Shown piece by piece: positions 35,162-44,220 of a DNA stretch of 64,000 nucleotides; the stretch's first letter is position 1, and each line of letters opens with the position of its first letter. This DNA comes from Algoriphagus ornithinivorans. Its GTDB lineage: Bacteria > Bacteroidota > Bacteroidia > Cytophagales > Cyclobacteriaceae. The stretch covers positions 62,001-126,000 of the forward strand of contig NZ_FOVW01000003.1 of NCBI RefSeq assembly GCF_900115305.1, read 5' to 3'. The notes beneath the pieces were generated by a model. The model was not told where the DNA came from and made no database searches. It was given only the letters and a program-made list of their open reading frames with translations. A program made the translations under genes and the position numbers.

Positions 35162-36448
35162 CTATTTGTTCATATAATCGACTACGAAATAACTCATCAC
35201 CCTCAAACCTAAAATAAATCCGCTCTCGTCTATGTAAAAATCAGGAGTATGATGAGAAGGTGTTTTGGTTGAATCACCCCCTTTTTTCATTCCTCCCAAA
35301 CCGATAAATAGTCCTGGTTTCTCCCGCTGGTAAAAGCTGAAATCCTCAGCCCCGGTTACAGGTGGATTTACTCTCACATTTTCTTTCCCTGCAGCAGCTT
35401 CTAAAGTAGCCACCATTTTGCTGGTGAGATTAGGGTCATTCACAGTGGATGGATATAGTTTTTGAATATTTACTTCTGCTCTGGCACCGGCACTTTCGGC
35501 AATATTGGTAGCAATCTCAGTAATTCTTTTATGAACAAGCGCCTGCTGCTCTTCTCCAAAAGTTCGTATGGTCCCAATCATCTCCACTTTTTCAGGAATA
35601 ATATTATGTCGAATGCCTCCATGAATAGCACCTACTGTTACCACAGCCGGATTTTCTGTGATATTGACGCTTCTGGAAAGAATGGTCTGCAAACCTGTCA
35701 CAATCTGGGAGGAAGTCACAATAGGATCCACTCCTGACCAAGGAGAAGCACCATGGGCTTGGGTACCGTGAACGATGATCTCCAAATTATCAACCGCAGC
35801 TTGTGCAGGTCCTGATCTATAGCCTATTTTACCCACTTCGGTTTGGGCTGAAATATGCAGACCGAAAACAGCATCCACATCTTTCATCACTCCTTGCTCT
35901 ACCATTTGTTTTGCACCCCAGGTAGTCACTCCTGGCTCATAAATTCCCTCTTCAGCAGGTTGGAAAATAAATTTTACATTACCCTGTATTTGGTCTTTGA
36001 TACCTGCCAGGATTTCTGCAACGCCCATTAAAATAGCCACATGGGTATCATGCCCGCATGCATGCATCACACCAGTTTCCTGACCATTGTAAATAGCCGT
36101 TTTTGTGGATTTAAATGGTAAATCAACTCGCTCGGTTACCGGTAAGGCATCCATATCAGCACGAAGTGCAACAGTAGGTCCTGGCTTCCCTCCTTTCAAA
36201 TATCCTACTACTCCAGTCACGGCCACTCCTTCAGTTACCTCTATCCCTAAAGACCTCAGATGATCAGCAATTTTTTTAGCAGTTCTAACCTCTTGATTCC
36301 CGAGTTCGGGATTTTGGTGAATATCTCTTCTCCATTCAATGACCTTGGACTCAATTTCGGTAGCTTTTTTATCTATAGCAGGCCGAAGTTTTGTTTGGCC
36401 AAAAGCCATCCCGCTGAGCAGAACAAAGGGAATTATCAGTTTTTTCAT
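35162..36448 (-). CDS. M20-family amidohydrolase, exported (paralog B)
   Basis: A 428-residue M20D amidohydrolase, strongly similar along its whole length to paralog A ('AIDKKAT', 'VIEWRRD', 'TGVMHACGHD', 'GGIRHNIIPEKVEMIGTIRTF' shared). Signal peptide 'MKKLIIPFVLLSGMAFGQ'. Metal ligands ('HACGHDTH', 'QPAEEGIYEPG', 'SHHTPDF') are all kept, so both copies should be active. ATG 36448 starts the signal peptide; the frame is open about 100 nt further upstream but that stretch has no family likeness. It has an extra few residues after PAEEG (VTTWGAKQM) compared with paralog A, near the active site. Confidence 0.92.
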   Translation of the reverse strand: MKKLIIPFVLLSGMAFGQTKLRPAIDKKATEIESKVIEWRRDIHQNPELGNQEVRTAKKIADHLRSLGIEVTEGVAVTGVVGYLKGGKPGPTVALRADMDALPVTERVDLPFKSTKTAIYNGQETGVMHACGHDTHVAILMGVAEILAGIKDQIQGNVKFIFQPAEEGIYEPGVTTWGAKQMVEQGVMKDVDAVFGLHISAQTEVGKIGYRSGPAQAAVDNLEIIVHGTQAHGASPWSGVDPIVTSSQIVTGLQTILSRSVNITENPAVVTVGAIHGGIRHNIIPEKVEMIGTIRTFGEEQQALVHKRITEIATNIAESAGARAEVNIQKLYPSTVNDPNLTSKMVATLEAAAGKENVRVNPPVTGAEDFSFYQREKPGLFIGLGGMKKGGDSTKTPSHHTPDFYIDESGFILGLRVMSYFVVDYMNK

Positions 36449-36576
36449 AATATGATTGGGGTTTGTAAAAGAAAAGCAAGTTAGATATTTCTGATTTTTA
36501 TAAAGAAACAGCAGGAAAAAATACCTTACTACCGAACCAATTCCATCCAATCTGCTTTTTATGAAAAAGCTTTTCT

Positions 36577-37275
36577 ATGGAATTAAAAAATAAAACCGCC
36601 ATTGTCACCGGTGTCAGCAAAGGTATCGGTCTTGAACTTGTTAAATTATTATTGGAAAAAGGAGTAACAGTAGCAGGTTGGGGTAGAAATCAGCCCGATC
36701 TGGAGCATTCCAACTTTCACTTTTTCTCATGCGACGTTTCTCAGGAGGAAAGTGTTGAAAAGGCTTTTCAGGCTACTACTCAAAAATTGGGGACTGACAT
36801 TCGCATTTTGGTCAATAATGCAGGATTTGGTATAGCTGGAGCAACTGAGTCTTTTTCTTCAGAAGATTGGAAAGCAATGTTTGATACCAACGTCCATGGT
36901 ATTTTCTACACTACCAAGAGAGTAATCCCTGGCATGAAAGCGGCAGATGAAGGGCATATTCTAAATGTAGCTTCTATTGCAGGGCTGAATGGAGTGAATC
37001 AATTTGCCGGATATGTGGGTACCAAACACGCCGTAAGAGGAATTTCACATTCCTTGTATATGGAGTTGCGTGACTTTGGCATCAAAGTATCAACCATCTA
37101 CCCTGGTTCCATTCAAACCAATTTCTTTGATGATATTCCAGGTATGCAGGCCCACGAAAACATGATGCGCCCTATAGATGTGGCGACTACCATTGTTCAG
37201 ACTTTGGAAACGCATCCAAATTACTTTGTAGTGGATGTGGAATGTAGACCTTTGAGGCCTAAGGGGAAAAAGTAA
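36577..37275 (+). CDS. Short-chain dehydrogenase/reductase
   Basis: A 232-residue classical SDR. Cofactor loop 'TGVSKGIGLELVKLLLE' begins near residue 10, 'NNAGFGIAG' near 83, catalytic Ser in 'NVASIAGLNG' near 131 and Tyr/Lys in 'YVGTKHAVRG' near 145-154. Basic residue 'GRNQ' after the second strand suggests NADP(H). 3-oxoacyl-ACP reductase-like by general form; substrate not predictable. Confidence 0.87.
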   Translation: MELKNKTAIVTGVSKGIGLELVKLLLEKGVTVAGWGRNQPDLEHSNFHFFSCDVSQEESVEKAFQATTQKLGTDIRILVNNAGFGIAGATESFSSEDWKAMFDTNVHGIFYTTKRVIPGMKAADEGHILNVASIAGLNGVNQFAGYVGTKHAVRGISHSLYMELRDFGIKVSTIYPGSIQTNFFDDIPGMQAHENMMRPIDVATTIVQTLETHPNYFVVDVECRPLRPKGKK

Positions 37276-37348
37276 GTCTGAAATCTAAAATCAGAAGTCT
37301 GAAAAGACTTGACTAAAGGCCGCTATCAAAAACTGAGTACTTAAATAC

Positions 37349-37378
37349 TTGCCTTTCCACAGGCATTAACTATTTTTG
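37349..37378 (+). promoter_or_regulatory. Promoter of gldA-gldF-gldG
   Basis: TTG (37349-37351), a 19-nt spacer and TATTTTTG (37371-37378) match the Bacteroidota consensus TTG-N19-TAnnTTTG at every fixed base. Transcription should begin close to 37385. Confidence 0.8.
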
Positions 37379-37383
37379 TCCTA

Positions 37384-37437
37384 GACCTTCTCAACCGGGT
37401 TTTTGCCCATGCCATGCGGGTGAACTCCCGGTTGGTC
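37384..37437 (+). promoter_or_regulatory. Structured 5' leader hairpin of the gld operon
   Basis: CAACCGGG (37392-37399) pairs perfectly with CCCGGTTG (37427-37434), and GAC/GTC extend the stem across a bulge. The 27-nt apical part holds a second self-complementary run (GCCCAT...GCGGGT). TCTCTTTTAT follows the stem. It fills almost the whole predicted leader between the promoter and the gldA ATG at 37451, so it could be an attenuator, a masking hairpin, or simply the terminator of the SDR gene. Confidence 0.6.
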
Positions 37438-37450
37438 TCTTTTATAGCCT

Positions 37451-38356
37451 ATGTCCTTAGAAGTCTCTCACTTATGTAAGAATTACGGTTCTCAAAAGGC
37501 CTTGGATCAGGTAACTTTTTCTGCTTCGCCTGGGAGAATTCTTGGATTTCTAGGACCTAATGGCGCTGGCAAATCCACTACCATGAAAATTATTACTGGA
37601 TATATAGGCGCAGAAAGCGGTAATGTTCAGGTCATGGGAAAAGACGCCTTGGCTAACCCTAAAGAAGTGAGCCCTCTGATTGGTTATTTGCCAGAAAAAA
37701 ACCCGCTCTATCAGGATATGTATGTGAAGGAGTTTTTATCCTTTGCTGGCGGACTTTATGGTCTTTCTGGTTCACAACTCAAAAGTCGGCTAGCAGAAAT
37801 GTTGGATAAAACAGGTTTGATTCCAGAACAACACAAAAAAATCTCCCAGCTTTCCAAAGGTTATCAACAAAGGGTGGGATTAGCCAAAGCTTTGATTCAT
37901 GATCCTCAGGTAGTGATCTTGGATGAACCCACCACCGGGCTTGACCCCAACCAACTGGTAGAAATTCGCAAGTTGATTCTGGAGGTTGCAAGAGAAAAAA
38001 CATTGATCCTCTCCACCCACATCATGCAGGAAGTGGAAGCTATCTGCCAAGATGTGGTCATCATCAATAAGGGGAAAATATTGGCCGCGGACTCCTTGCA
38101 AAATTTACAATCTGGAAATCAGCAAAGTACCTTATTCTTGGAAACTGAGGAAGAGCTTCAGCTTGATTGGTTTTCAACTATTGGAAAAGTCACTTTTGGA
38201 AGGAAAGGTCCGAATGAAATTCAAATTCAGGTATCAGATCCCAACGCTGGAAGAAAAGCTATCTTGGGAGTTGTCTCAGATCGAAATCTTAACTTGGTTA
38301 ACCTGAGCCAAAGCAAGAAAAATTTAGAAGAATTATTCCGGGAAATCACAAGATGA
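37451..38356 (+). CDS. gldA: Gliding-type ABC transporter ATP-binding protein GldA
   Basis: A 301-residue ABC ATPase. Walker A 'GFLGPNGAGKSTTMK' near residue 31, the family signature as 'LSKGYQQRVGLAKAL' near 134, Walker B 'VVILDEPTTGLDP' near 153 and the H-loop 'LILSTHIMQE' near 183 are intact. A C-terminal domain of about 80 residues follows. It is coupled by 4 nt to the permease gene gldF. In Flavobacterium, GldA, GldF and GldG form an ABC transporter needed for gliding; the same gene trio also occurs in non-gliders. Confidence 0.88.
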   Translation: MSLEVSHLCKNYGSQKALDQVTFSASPGRILGFLGPNGAGKSTTMKIITGYIGAESGNVQVMGKDALANPKEVSPLIGYLPEKNPLYQDMYVKEFLSFAGGLYGLSGSQLKSRLAEMLDKTGLIPEQHKKISQLSKGYQQRVGLAKALIHDPQVVILDEPTTGLDPNQLVEIRKLILEVAREKTLILSTHIMQEVEAICQDVVIINKGKILAADSLQNLQSGNQQSTLFLETEEELQLDWFSTIGKVTFGRKGPNEIQIQVSDPNAGRKAILGVVSDRNLNLVNLSQSKKNLEELFREITR

Positions 38357-39072
38357 AAAGCCTATTCGTTAAGGAAATCAATGCTTTTTTCGGTAGTCTC
38401 CTAGGCTATTTGATTCTAGCCTTGTTTCTTGTCGCCATAGGCTTGATCGTTTGGGTTTTCCCCGAAACCAGCGTCTTGGATTATGGCTATGCCGATTTGG
38501 AGCCCTTATTTACTTATACTCCTTACGTATTTACTTTTTTGATCCCAGCGCTCTCCATGCGTGCCATTGCTGAGGAAAAAAGAAACCAAACGTGGGAGCT
38601 ATTAAGAACTGCCCCACTTTCACTGACTCAAATTATTTTAGCCAAATATTTAGCATTGCTTTGCCTAATTATTTTGGCCGTACTGCCTACCCTGCTATAC
38701 TATATCAGTATTGTTCAGCTAGGAGATCCGATTGGTAATTTGGATCAAGCCAGCTTTTTTGGAAGCTGGATTGGATTATTGATGATCGGTGCCGTCTTTG
38801 GGGCTGTGGGGATTTTTGCTTCCGCACTAACCTCACAACAGGTGGTCGCATTTGTATTGGGAGTTTTTCTTTGCTTTCTGATCTACTTTGGCTTCACGGC
38901 AATTGCTGATTTGCAGCTGGGAGCTATTTCTTATTGGATAGAAGAAATCAGCCTCAGTTATCATTATGTCAATCTAAGCCGTGGAGTGATTGACTCCTCT
39001 GATCTCTTCTTTTTGGTAGGGACGATTTGGCTGTTTTTGGGAGCCTCCATTTTAGTGTTGAAAAATAAATGA
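38353..39072 (+). CDS. gldF: ABC transporter permease GldF
   Basis: A 239-residue inner-membrane permease with six hydrophobic segments. 'ALSMRAIAEEKRNQTWELLRTAPLS' near residue 62 is the characteristic ABC-2 cytoplasmic loop. Overlaps gldA and gldG by 4 nt each, so the three subunits are translationally coupled. Confidence 0.87.
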   Translation: MKSLFVKEINAFFGSLLGYLILALFLVAIGLIVWVFPETSVLDYGYADLEPLFTYTPYVFTFLIPALSMRAIAEEKRNQTWELLRTAPLSLTQIILAKYLALLCLIILAVLPTLLYYISIVQLGDPIGNLDQASFFGSWIGLLMIGAVFGAVGIFASALTSQQVVAFVLGVFLCFLIYFGFTAIADLQLGAISYWIEEISLSYHYVNLSRGVIDSSDLFFLVGTIWLFLGASILVLKNK

Positions 39073-40757
39073 GTCGGCATTTAGGACATATCACCAAATC
39101 TTGGGGAATCCTGCTTATAGGACTGCTGCTTTTGGTTGCAGCAAGCCAGCTGCTTCGTTTCAGACTTGATTTGACGGAGGATAAAAGATACTCACTTCAC
39201 CCGGCCACGGAGGAAGTTTTGGCGCAACTAGAAACCCCTCTTCATGTGGAGATATTATTGGTCGGAGATCAGCTTCCCGGTGGAATGAGGAGGCTTCAAA
39301 AATCTATCGAAGAAACTGTAAGAACCTTCAATGCATACAGCAGCGAAAAAATAACTTTTTCCTATTTCGACCCATTGGGTTTGCCGGCAGATGATCAGCA
39401 GGAGTTTGTGGTTCAATTGGCAGATTACGGGATCAACCCGACCAACTTGATGGTCAATCAAAATGCAGGGCAGAAGAGTCAATTGATTTTCCCCGGAATT
39501 CTAGTCTTCAATGAGGAATTTGAAACCGGTGCTTTGGTATTGAAAGGCGAAGAGGGAATGAGTCAAGAACAAATCCTGAATCAATCCATCGAAAATCTTG
39601 AATTTGAATTAAGCAATGCTATCAGAAAACTAAGTCAGCCTAGCTCTGCAGCCATCGCTATGCTTATCGGCCATGGAGAAATGTCGGAAGATGATGGATA
39701 TGGTCTGGTAGAAGCTTTAGATGGTGATTTTGAGATTTTCAAAGTACCCTTGGAACAAGCCCGAACAGTAAAGGACCTCATCAATTTTCAAATCATTTTC
39801 ATTCAAGGCCCAAGAGAAACCTACACAGAAAGAGAAGTTTATCTGCTGGACCAATATGTGATGCGGGGTGGTAATCTGGTCATTTTGAGCGATGGGGTTG
39901 CCGTGGATATCAATCAGGCAGGAGGGGAAGGAACATTAGCAATGCCTTTTGAAAACGGCTTGGAAAACCTCCTTTTCAAATATGGAGTCCGAATCAATAA
40001 AGATTTGATTCAAGATTTGAACTTTGGTTATTTCCCAGTTATGGGTGGGAATTTTGGGAATCAGGAACAATTAGTCCCTTTACCTTGGCCATTTTATATT
40101 CAGGCCAGCAGAATGCAGCAACATCCTATCACCAAAGGCTTAGATGTGGTGTACATGCGATTTGTTAGTAGTTTGGATACTGTATTGGCTCAGGGAATTC
40201 GCAAGACTCCTTTGCTGTTTAGCTCAGATTTCGCGAGAATTCTCCCGGCTCCAGCCAGAGTCGCTTTTCGGGATATGCAGGAAGAGCCTAATGTGGATCA
40301 ATTTGCTGCTCGAAACCTTCCTTTAGCCTACTTATTGGAAGGAGAATTTACCTCCTTGTTTAAAAATAGGTTTATTCCTGAAGAATTTGCCCAAGAAAAT
40401 TTCAAAGAAAATGGATCAGGCAAAGTAGTGGTAATAGGAGATGGCGAGGTATTTCAAAGTCAAAAGGACCCAGTATCGGGTGGAATGCTGACATTGGGAG
40501 ACGATCCTTTCAATCAACTGGTTTTTGCCAATAAATTATTCCTGAGGAATCTTTCTCAATATTTAATTAATCCAGAAGGGATTATTGCTTCCAGAAACAA
40601 AGCTTTCCAAATTAGACCATTGAATAAAGTGAAGGTAGCTCAGCAAAAAAGTTTTTGGCAGACCATCAATGTTTTGGTACCCGTTCTGATATTGCTGATT
40701 GCAGGAGGATTGATCTCTACTTGGAGAGTTAGAAAGTTTTCTAAAAAAACTATCTAG
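39069..40757 (+). CDS. gldG: Gliding-associated ABC substrate-binding/auxiliary protein GldG
   Basis: A 562-residue protein of the GldG family: N-terminal membrane helix (about residues 12-28), a large periplasmic region starting 'RFRLDLTEDKRYSLHPATEEVL', and a C-terminal membrane helix (about 535-555) followed by a basic tail. The GldG signature region 'LEFELSNAIRKLSQPSSAAIAMLIGHGE' near 180 is clear. It lies last in the gldA-gldF-gldG operon. Confidence 0.88.
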   Translation: MSRHLGHITKSWGILLIGLLLLVAASQLLRFRLDLTEDKRYSLHPATEEVLAQLETPLHVEILLVGDQLPGGMRRLQKSIEETVRTFNAYSSEKITFSYFDPLGLPADDQQEFVVQLADYGINPTNLMVNQNAGQKSQLIFPGILVFNEEFETGALVLKGEEGMSQEQILNQSIENLEFELSNAIRKLSQPSSAAIAMLIGHGEMSEDDGYGLVEALDGDFEIFKVPLEQARTVKDLINFQIIFIQGPRETYTEREVYLLDQYVMRGGNLVILSDGVAVDINQAGGEGTLAMPFENGLENLLFKYGVRINKDLIQDLNFGYFPVMGGNFGNQEQLVPLPWPFYIQASRMQQHPITKGLDVVYMRFVSSLDTVLAQGIRKTPLLFSSDFARILPAPARVAFRDMQEEPNVDQFAARNLPLAYLLEGEFTSLFKNRFIPEEFAQENFKENGSGKVVVIGDGEVFQSQKDPVSGGMLTLGDDPFNQLVFANKLFLRNLSQYLINPEGIIASRNKAFQIRPLNKVKVAQQKSFWQTINVLVPVLILLIAGGLISTWRVRKFSKKTI

Positions 40758-40878
40758 CTTTAATTTCAAGAAATCAAGATAATATTTGTATATGAAAAGC
40801 GTTTACGGACTTTTCAATCCGATTTTATTTATAAATTTACCCCCATTCCAAAAGTAAAATACAACTAAGCCCTACGAT

Positions 40879-42003
40879 ATGAAATTTATTGTTTCCTCTT
40901 CTGCCCTTTTAAAGCAGCTTTCGGCGATCAATGGTGTAGTCACCACCAATCCGGTAGTTCCGATTTTGGAAAATTTTCTTTTTGAAATCAAAGACAGTTT
41001 ATTGACGATCACTGCTTCGGACCTTCAAACGTCAATGATTACTGAAATCAACGTAGAAGCCAAAGAAGACGGAAATATCGCAGTACCTGCAAGGATTTTG
41101 ATCGAAACGTTGAAAAACCTTCCGGAGCAGCCTGTGACTTTCAGCATAGATCATGACACTTATGCTGTGGAAATCAGCTCTGACAATGGACGCTATAGAT
41201 TGGCTGGAGAGAATGCCACAGACTTTCCAAAAATCCCAACTGTCAATAATGCGACTACTGTGGATATGTCCACAGAGGTACTTTCCAGTGCTGTTTCAAA
41301 CACGATTTTTGCGACCAGTTCTGATGAATTGAGACCTGCAATGACTGGTGTATATATCAACCTTAGCGATACCAATACTACTTTTGTAGCAACTGACGGT
41401 CACAGATTAATCCGCTACAGAAGAGTGGATGTGGCTTCTTCCAGTCCTGCGAGCTTGATTATTCCAAGAAAAGCACTCAATCTTCTAAAATCCACTTTGC
41501 CATCCGAAAATGTACCGGTAAGTGTGGAGTTTAACCAATCGAACGCCTACTTCAAGTTCAACAATATTAAAATGATCTGCCGTCTGATTGATGAGAGATT
41601 CCCAGATTATGAAAACGTAATTCCTGCGGACAATCCAAACATCATGACCATCGATCGTCAGGACTTATTAAGCTCACTTCGTCGTATTGCGATTTATGCC
41701 AATAAGACCACACATCAGGTAAGATTGAAATTGACAGGATCCGAATTGATGATCTCTGCGGAGGATTTGGATTTCTCTAATGAGGCAAATGAGAGATTAT
41801 CTTGCGAGCATGATGGCGAGGATATCGAAATCGGATTCAACGCCAAATTCTTGGTGGAAATGTTGAACAATCTTTCTTGCAAAGAAGTCAGCTTGAAGTT
41901 CTCCGCACCAAATAGAGCAGGCTTGATTTTGCCAGCTGAGCAGGACGAAAATGAAGATATCCTGATGCTCGTAATGCCTGTGATGCTCAACAATTACGTG
42001 TAA
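40879..42003 (+). CDS. dnaN: DNA polymerase III beta sliding clamp DnaN
   Basis: A 374-residue ring-forming processivity factor. Three similar clamp domains are visible, beginning 'MKFIVSSSALLKQLSAINGVV', with 'RYRLAGENATDFPKIP' near 110, 'ATDGHRLIRYRR' near 174 and the C-terminal peptide-binding end 'LVMPVMLNNYV'. It loads onto DNA and tethers polymerases and repair proteins. It stands alone here, away from dnaA. A strong terminator follows. Confidence 0.97.
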   Translation: MKFIVSSSALLKQLSAINGVVTTNPVVPILENFLFEIKDSLLTITASDLQTSMITEINVEAKEDGNIAVPARILIETLKNLPEQPVTFSIDHDTYAVEISSDNGRYRLAGENATDFPKIPTVNNATTVDMSTEVLSSAVSNTIFATSSDELRPAMTGVYINLSDTNTTFVATDGHRLIRYRRVDVASSSPASLIIPRKALNLLKSTLPSENVPVSVEFNQSNAYFKFNNIKMICRLIDERFPDYENVIPADNPNIMTIDRQDLLSSLRRIAIYANKTTHQVRLKLTGSELMISAEDLDFSNEANERLSCEHDGEDIEIGFNAKFLVEMLNNLSCKEVSLKFSAPNRAGLILPAEQDENEDILMLVMPVMLNNYV

Positions 42004-42030
42004 TTAATCAACCAAACAACCCTATAGCTT

Positions 42031-42064
42031 AAAGCCCGGTTCTACATTTGTGGAATCGGGCTTT
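42031..42064 (+). terminator. Terminator of dnaN
   Basis: A 12-bp stem AAAGCCCGGTTC (42031-42042) with GAATCGGGCTTT (42053-42064), one G-T pair, 10-nt loop, then TTT. It begins 27 nt after the stop codon. Confidence 0.88.
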
Positions 42065-42069
42065 TTTGT

Positions 42070-42102
42070 AACCCTCCAAGGGTTTAAAACCCTTGGAGGG
42101 TT
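42070..42102. repeat. 33-bp perfect palindrome
   Basis: AACCCTCCAAGGGTTT (42070-42085) and its exact complement (42087-42102) are separated by one base. The same arms recur at 56501-56513 and 56563-56575, there separated by 49 nt. It has no T tract of its own and is therefore a dispersed repeat rather than a typical terminator. Confidence 0.85.
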
Positions 42103-42184
42103 CGTCAAAAGTTACTTTAGATCCTTGACTTGATTCTTTCAAAGATTTGAAACATATTCCAAGATCATTTTTAATTTATAGAAT

Positions 42185-43270
42185 ATGTGGAGAAATTTAA
42201 TCTTCATTTTGCATTTTATCTTTTTCTCCTGTGCAAATAAGACTGATCAATTTTCATTTACTCCTATACAAGTAGATAAGTCGCTATTAGTCTCTGAAGT
42301 AGGAAAAAGCTTGGAAATCATTGAGGTCAAAACGAAGTATCCAATTTCTGGTACCCCAACTATCCTCAAATCTGATCATTATTTTTATTTGTTTGAAGAA
42401 GGAATTGTATTTAGTCTTCATCAGATAGAAAAGAGTGGCGCGGTACGAAAAAGTATTGATTTTGGATTTGATGATAAATTGAATGCCAACGCAATTACCC
42501 AAATCATTACTCAAAACGATAGCATTGGAATAATCACCTATGGACAGCAAATCACTTGGTTAAATGAAGAATTAGAGGAGATTGGAACAGAGAGACTACC
42601 TTTCAAGGCTAAAGTTCATTTCAGAAAAGATTCAAATACAATAGCGTACACAAATGGTATAGATGATGGAGAATGGGACATTGTAAGCTATGGTTTCAGT
42701 AGTTCCAAGTCCTATTTGCCCATTGATAAAAATCGGTACCGTTTTTACAACCAGACTTTCTCTCCTTTTTCCAATTGGAATGGAAAAACACTATTCTCTC
42801 AGGCATTTAATGATACAATTTACGTTTGGGATCAAGTCGATTTCAAACCACTATTTCAGGTAGATTTTAGAGCAAATGCTGTAACAAAAGATCGATTTTC
42901 CCAAATTCAAGGTGCAATGGATTTGCTTCAGCTTTTCAATGAAAAGAAATACAGCTATTTAATAGGTGAAATCTATGGCTTGAATGGGAATAGAATACTA
43001 TTTGGACTGAGTCAAAAAGGGAATCAAGCTTTGGGTTTATTGGATTTTAATTCTGGTGAATTGAAAATCTATCGTGGTTTGGTAGACAATTCAATTTCTG
43101 GGATCAACCTATTTGCCCCTCAGTTTGTAGAGGATGGAGTATTGTATTTTGGTGTCTCTGGAGAGCGAATTAAAGAGAATTCCGATAGGCTACCGGATTC
43201 CTTTAAACATAAACTATCCAATGATTATGCAGACTCGTATTTTATCTATTGTTTGGAGCTTAAAGATTAA
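42185..43270 (+). CDS. Exported lipoprotein, probable beta-propeller
   Basis: A 361-residue protein with lipoprotein signal MWRNLIFILHFIFFSCAN (lipobox Cys16). The mature part is mainly beta, with repeated blade-like segments ('YFYLFEEGIVFSLHQI', 'ITWLNEELEEIGTERL', 'GNRILFGLSQKGNQALGLLDF'), like the 6-bladed propeller lipoproteins of Bacteroidota. Function not known. Single gene with its own hairpin terminator at 43315. Confidence 0.75.
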   Translation: MWRNLIFILHFIFFSCANKTDQFSFTPIQVDKSLLVSEVGKSLEIIEVKTKYPISGTPTILKSDHYFYLFEEGIVFSLHQIEKSGAVRKSIDFGFDDKLNANAITQIITQNDSIGIITYGQQITWLNEELEEIGTERLPFKAKVHFRKDSNTIAYTNGIDDGEWDIVSYGFSSSKSYLPIDKNRYRFYNQTFSPFSNWNGKTLFSQAFNDTIYVWDQVDFKPLFQVDFRANAVTKDRFSQIQGAMDLLQLFNEKKYSYLIGEIYGLNGNRILFGLSQKGNQALGLLDFNSGELKIYRGLVDNSISGINLFAPQFVEDGVLYFGVSGERIKENSDRLPDSFKHKLSNDYADSYFIYCLELKD

Positions 43271-43314
43271 AATCAATCGATTTATTAAAATTTCTCATCT
43301 CTAGTGATGATTTA

Positions 43315-43348
43315 AACCTTCGAGGTCAGAGAAAAAACCTCAAAGGTT
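43315..43348 (+). terminator. Terminator hairpin of the AACCTTCGAGGT repeat family
   Basis: AACCTTCGAGGT (43315-43326) pairs with ACCTCAAAGGTT (43337-43348) with one mismatch, followed by CTTTTTTG. It ends the upstream lipoprotein gene and overlaps the 3' end of the convergent VF530 gene. Related hairpins occur at 48934-48972, 49630-49830 (split) and 51846-51880. Confidence 0.75.
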
Positions 43349-43573
43349 CTTTTTTGTATCCCTCAACATTTTCAGATACAAACCCTCCACTCTTTCTCTG
43401 GCCCAAGGAGTTTTTCTCAGAAAAGATAGACTGGACTTGATGGATGGATTATGCGTAAAGCAACGTATGGTAATCCGCTCTCCGAGTTCTTTCCAGCCAT
43501 AATGCGCCACCAATTGCTCCAAGATGGTATCGAGTCGAAGCCCGTGAAGAGGATTGTTAGGTTGATGTTCCAA
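43340..43573 (-). CDS. VF530-family small DNA-binding protein
   Basis: A 77-residue protein of the VF530 (DUF2132) family. Nearly the whole length fits: '[29 protein letters not shown]' then '[26 protein letters not shown]'-like sequence. The family has a small helical fold proposed to bind DNA; the biological role is not settled. Its last codons lie inside the hairpin at 43315-43348. Confidence 0.88.
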   Translation of the reverse strand: MEHQPNNPLHGLRLDTILEQLVAHYGWKELGERITIRCFTHNPSIKSSLSFLRKTPWARERVEGLYLKMLRDTKKNL

Positions 43574-43749
43574 AGGGTTAGAGTTATTAGGAATTAGTTA
43601 TAAGTTATTGTTTTCTAGCTTCGTTAGAAGCTGGACTATTTCTTTGGATTTATAAATCCTGCATTCAGAAAAGCAGGACAACTTTCTATCATTTGTACTT
43701 CTGCTAACAGGCCTACTGGACACTGCTTGCTGCTTACTGGTTATGCCTA

Positions 43750-44136
43750 CTACACCGGCTGTATCAAATCCCATAAATTTCCATAAAGGTCTTTGAAAAC
43801 CGAAACGATTCCGAATTCCTCTTTGGCAGGCTCCCGTATAAATTCCACACCTTTGGAAATATAGTTTTCATAATCCCGATAAAATTCATCGGTATACAAG
43901 AAAAACATTACTCTTCCTCCTGCCTGCATTCCGATTTGCTTTTCTTGGGCCTCATTCGCTGCCTTAGCCAAAAGCAGATGACAGCTCGAACCCGAAGGTG
44001 ACACACGAACCCAGCGCTTGGCTTCGGAAAGTTGGGTATCCTCCAAAAGTTCAAAGCCCAAAACTTGGGTATAGTAATTAATCGCTTCGTCGTAGTCTTT
44101 GACTAAGAGAGAAATTTGTCCGAGTTGCTGCTTCAT
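43750..44136 (-). CDS. VOC-family (glyoxalase/bleomycin-resistance-like) protein
   Basis: A 128-residue protein with the paired beta-alpha-beta-beta-beta modules of the vicinal-oxygen-chelate fold: 'QISLLVKDYDEAINYYTQVLGFELLED' at the N-terminus and 'VFKDLYGNLWDLIQPV' at the C-terminus. Such proteins are metal-dependent lyases, dioxygenases or drug binders; no specific substrate can be given. Last of a minus-strand group with the AhpD-like and AraC genes, but a terminator lies between. Confidence 0.85.
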   Translation of the reverse strand: MKQQLGQISLLVKDYDEAINYYTQVLGFELLEDTQLSEAKRWVRVSPSGSSCHLLLAKAANEAQEKQIGMQAGGRVMFFLYTDEFYRDYENYISKGVEFIREPAKEEFGIVSVFKDLYGNLWDLIQPV

Positions 44137-44167
44137 CTTTCAAATTAAATCATACCTGATGGCATAA

Positions 44168-44198
44168 AAAAAGGCCAACCTAATAAGTTGACCTTTTT
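44168..44198 (-). terminator. Terminator of the AhpD-like gene
   Basis: AAAAAGGCCAAC (44168-44179) pairs with GTTGACCTTTTT (44187-44198) with a single mismatch. On the minus strand the stem runs into T's. It lies 22 nt past the AhpD-like stop. Confidence 0.8.
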
Positions 44199-44220
44199 AC
44201 AATCATTATGTTTTCAAAAA

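Noticed and set aside
37384..37437. Possible SRP (4.5S) RNA, because of GCGGGTGAACTCCC
   Set aside because: The conserved SRP domain IV core with its GGAAG-type loop and paired internal loops is absent, and the segment is too short.
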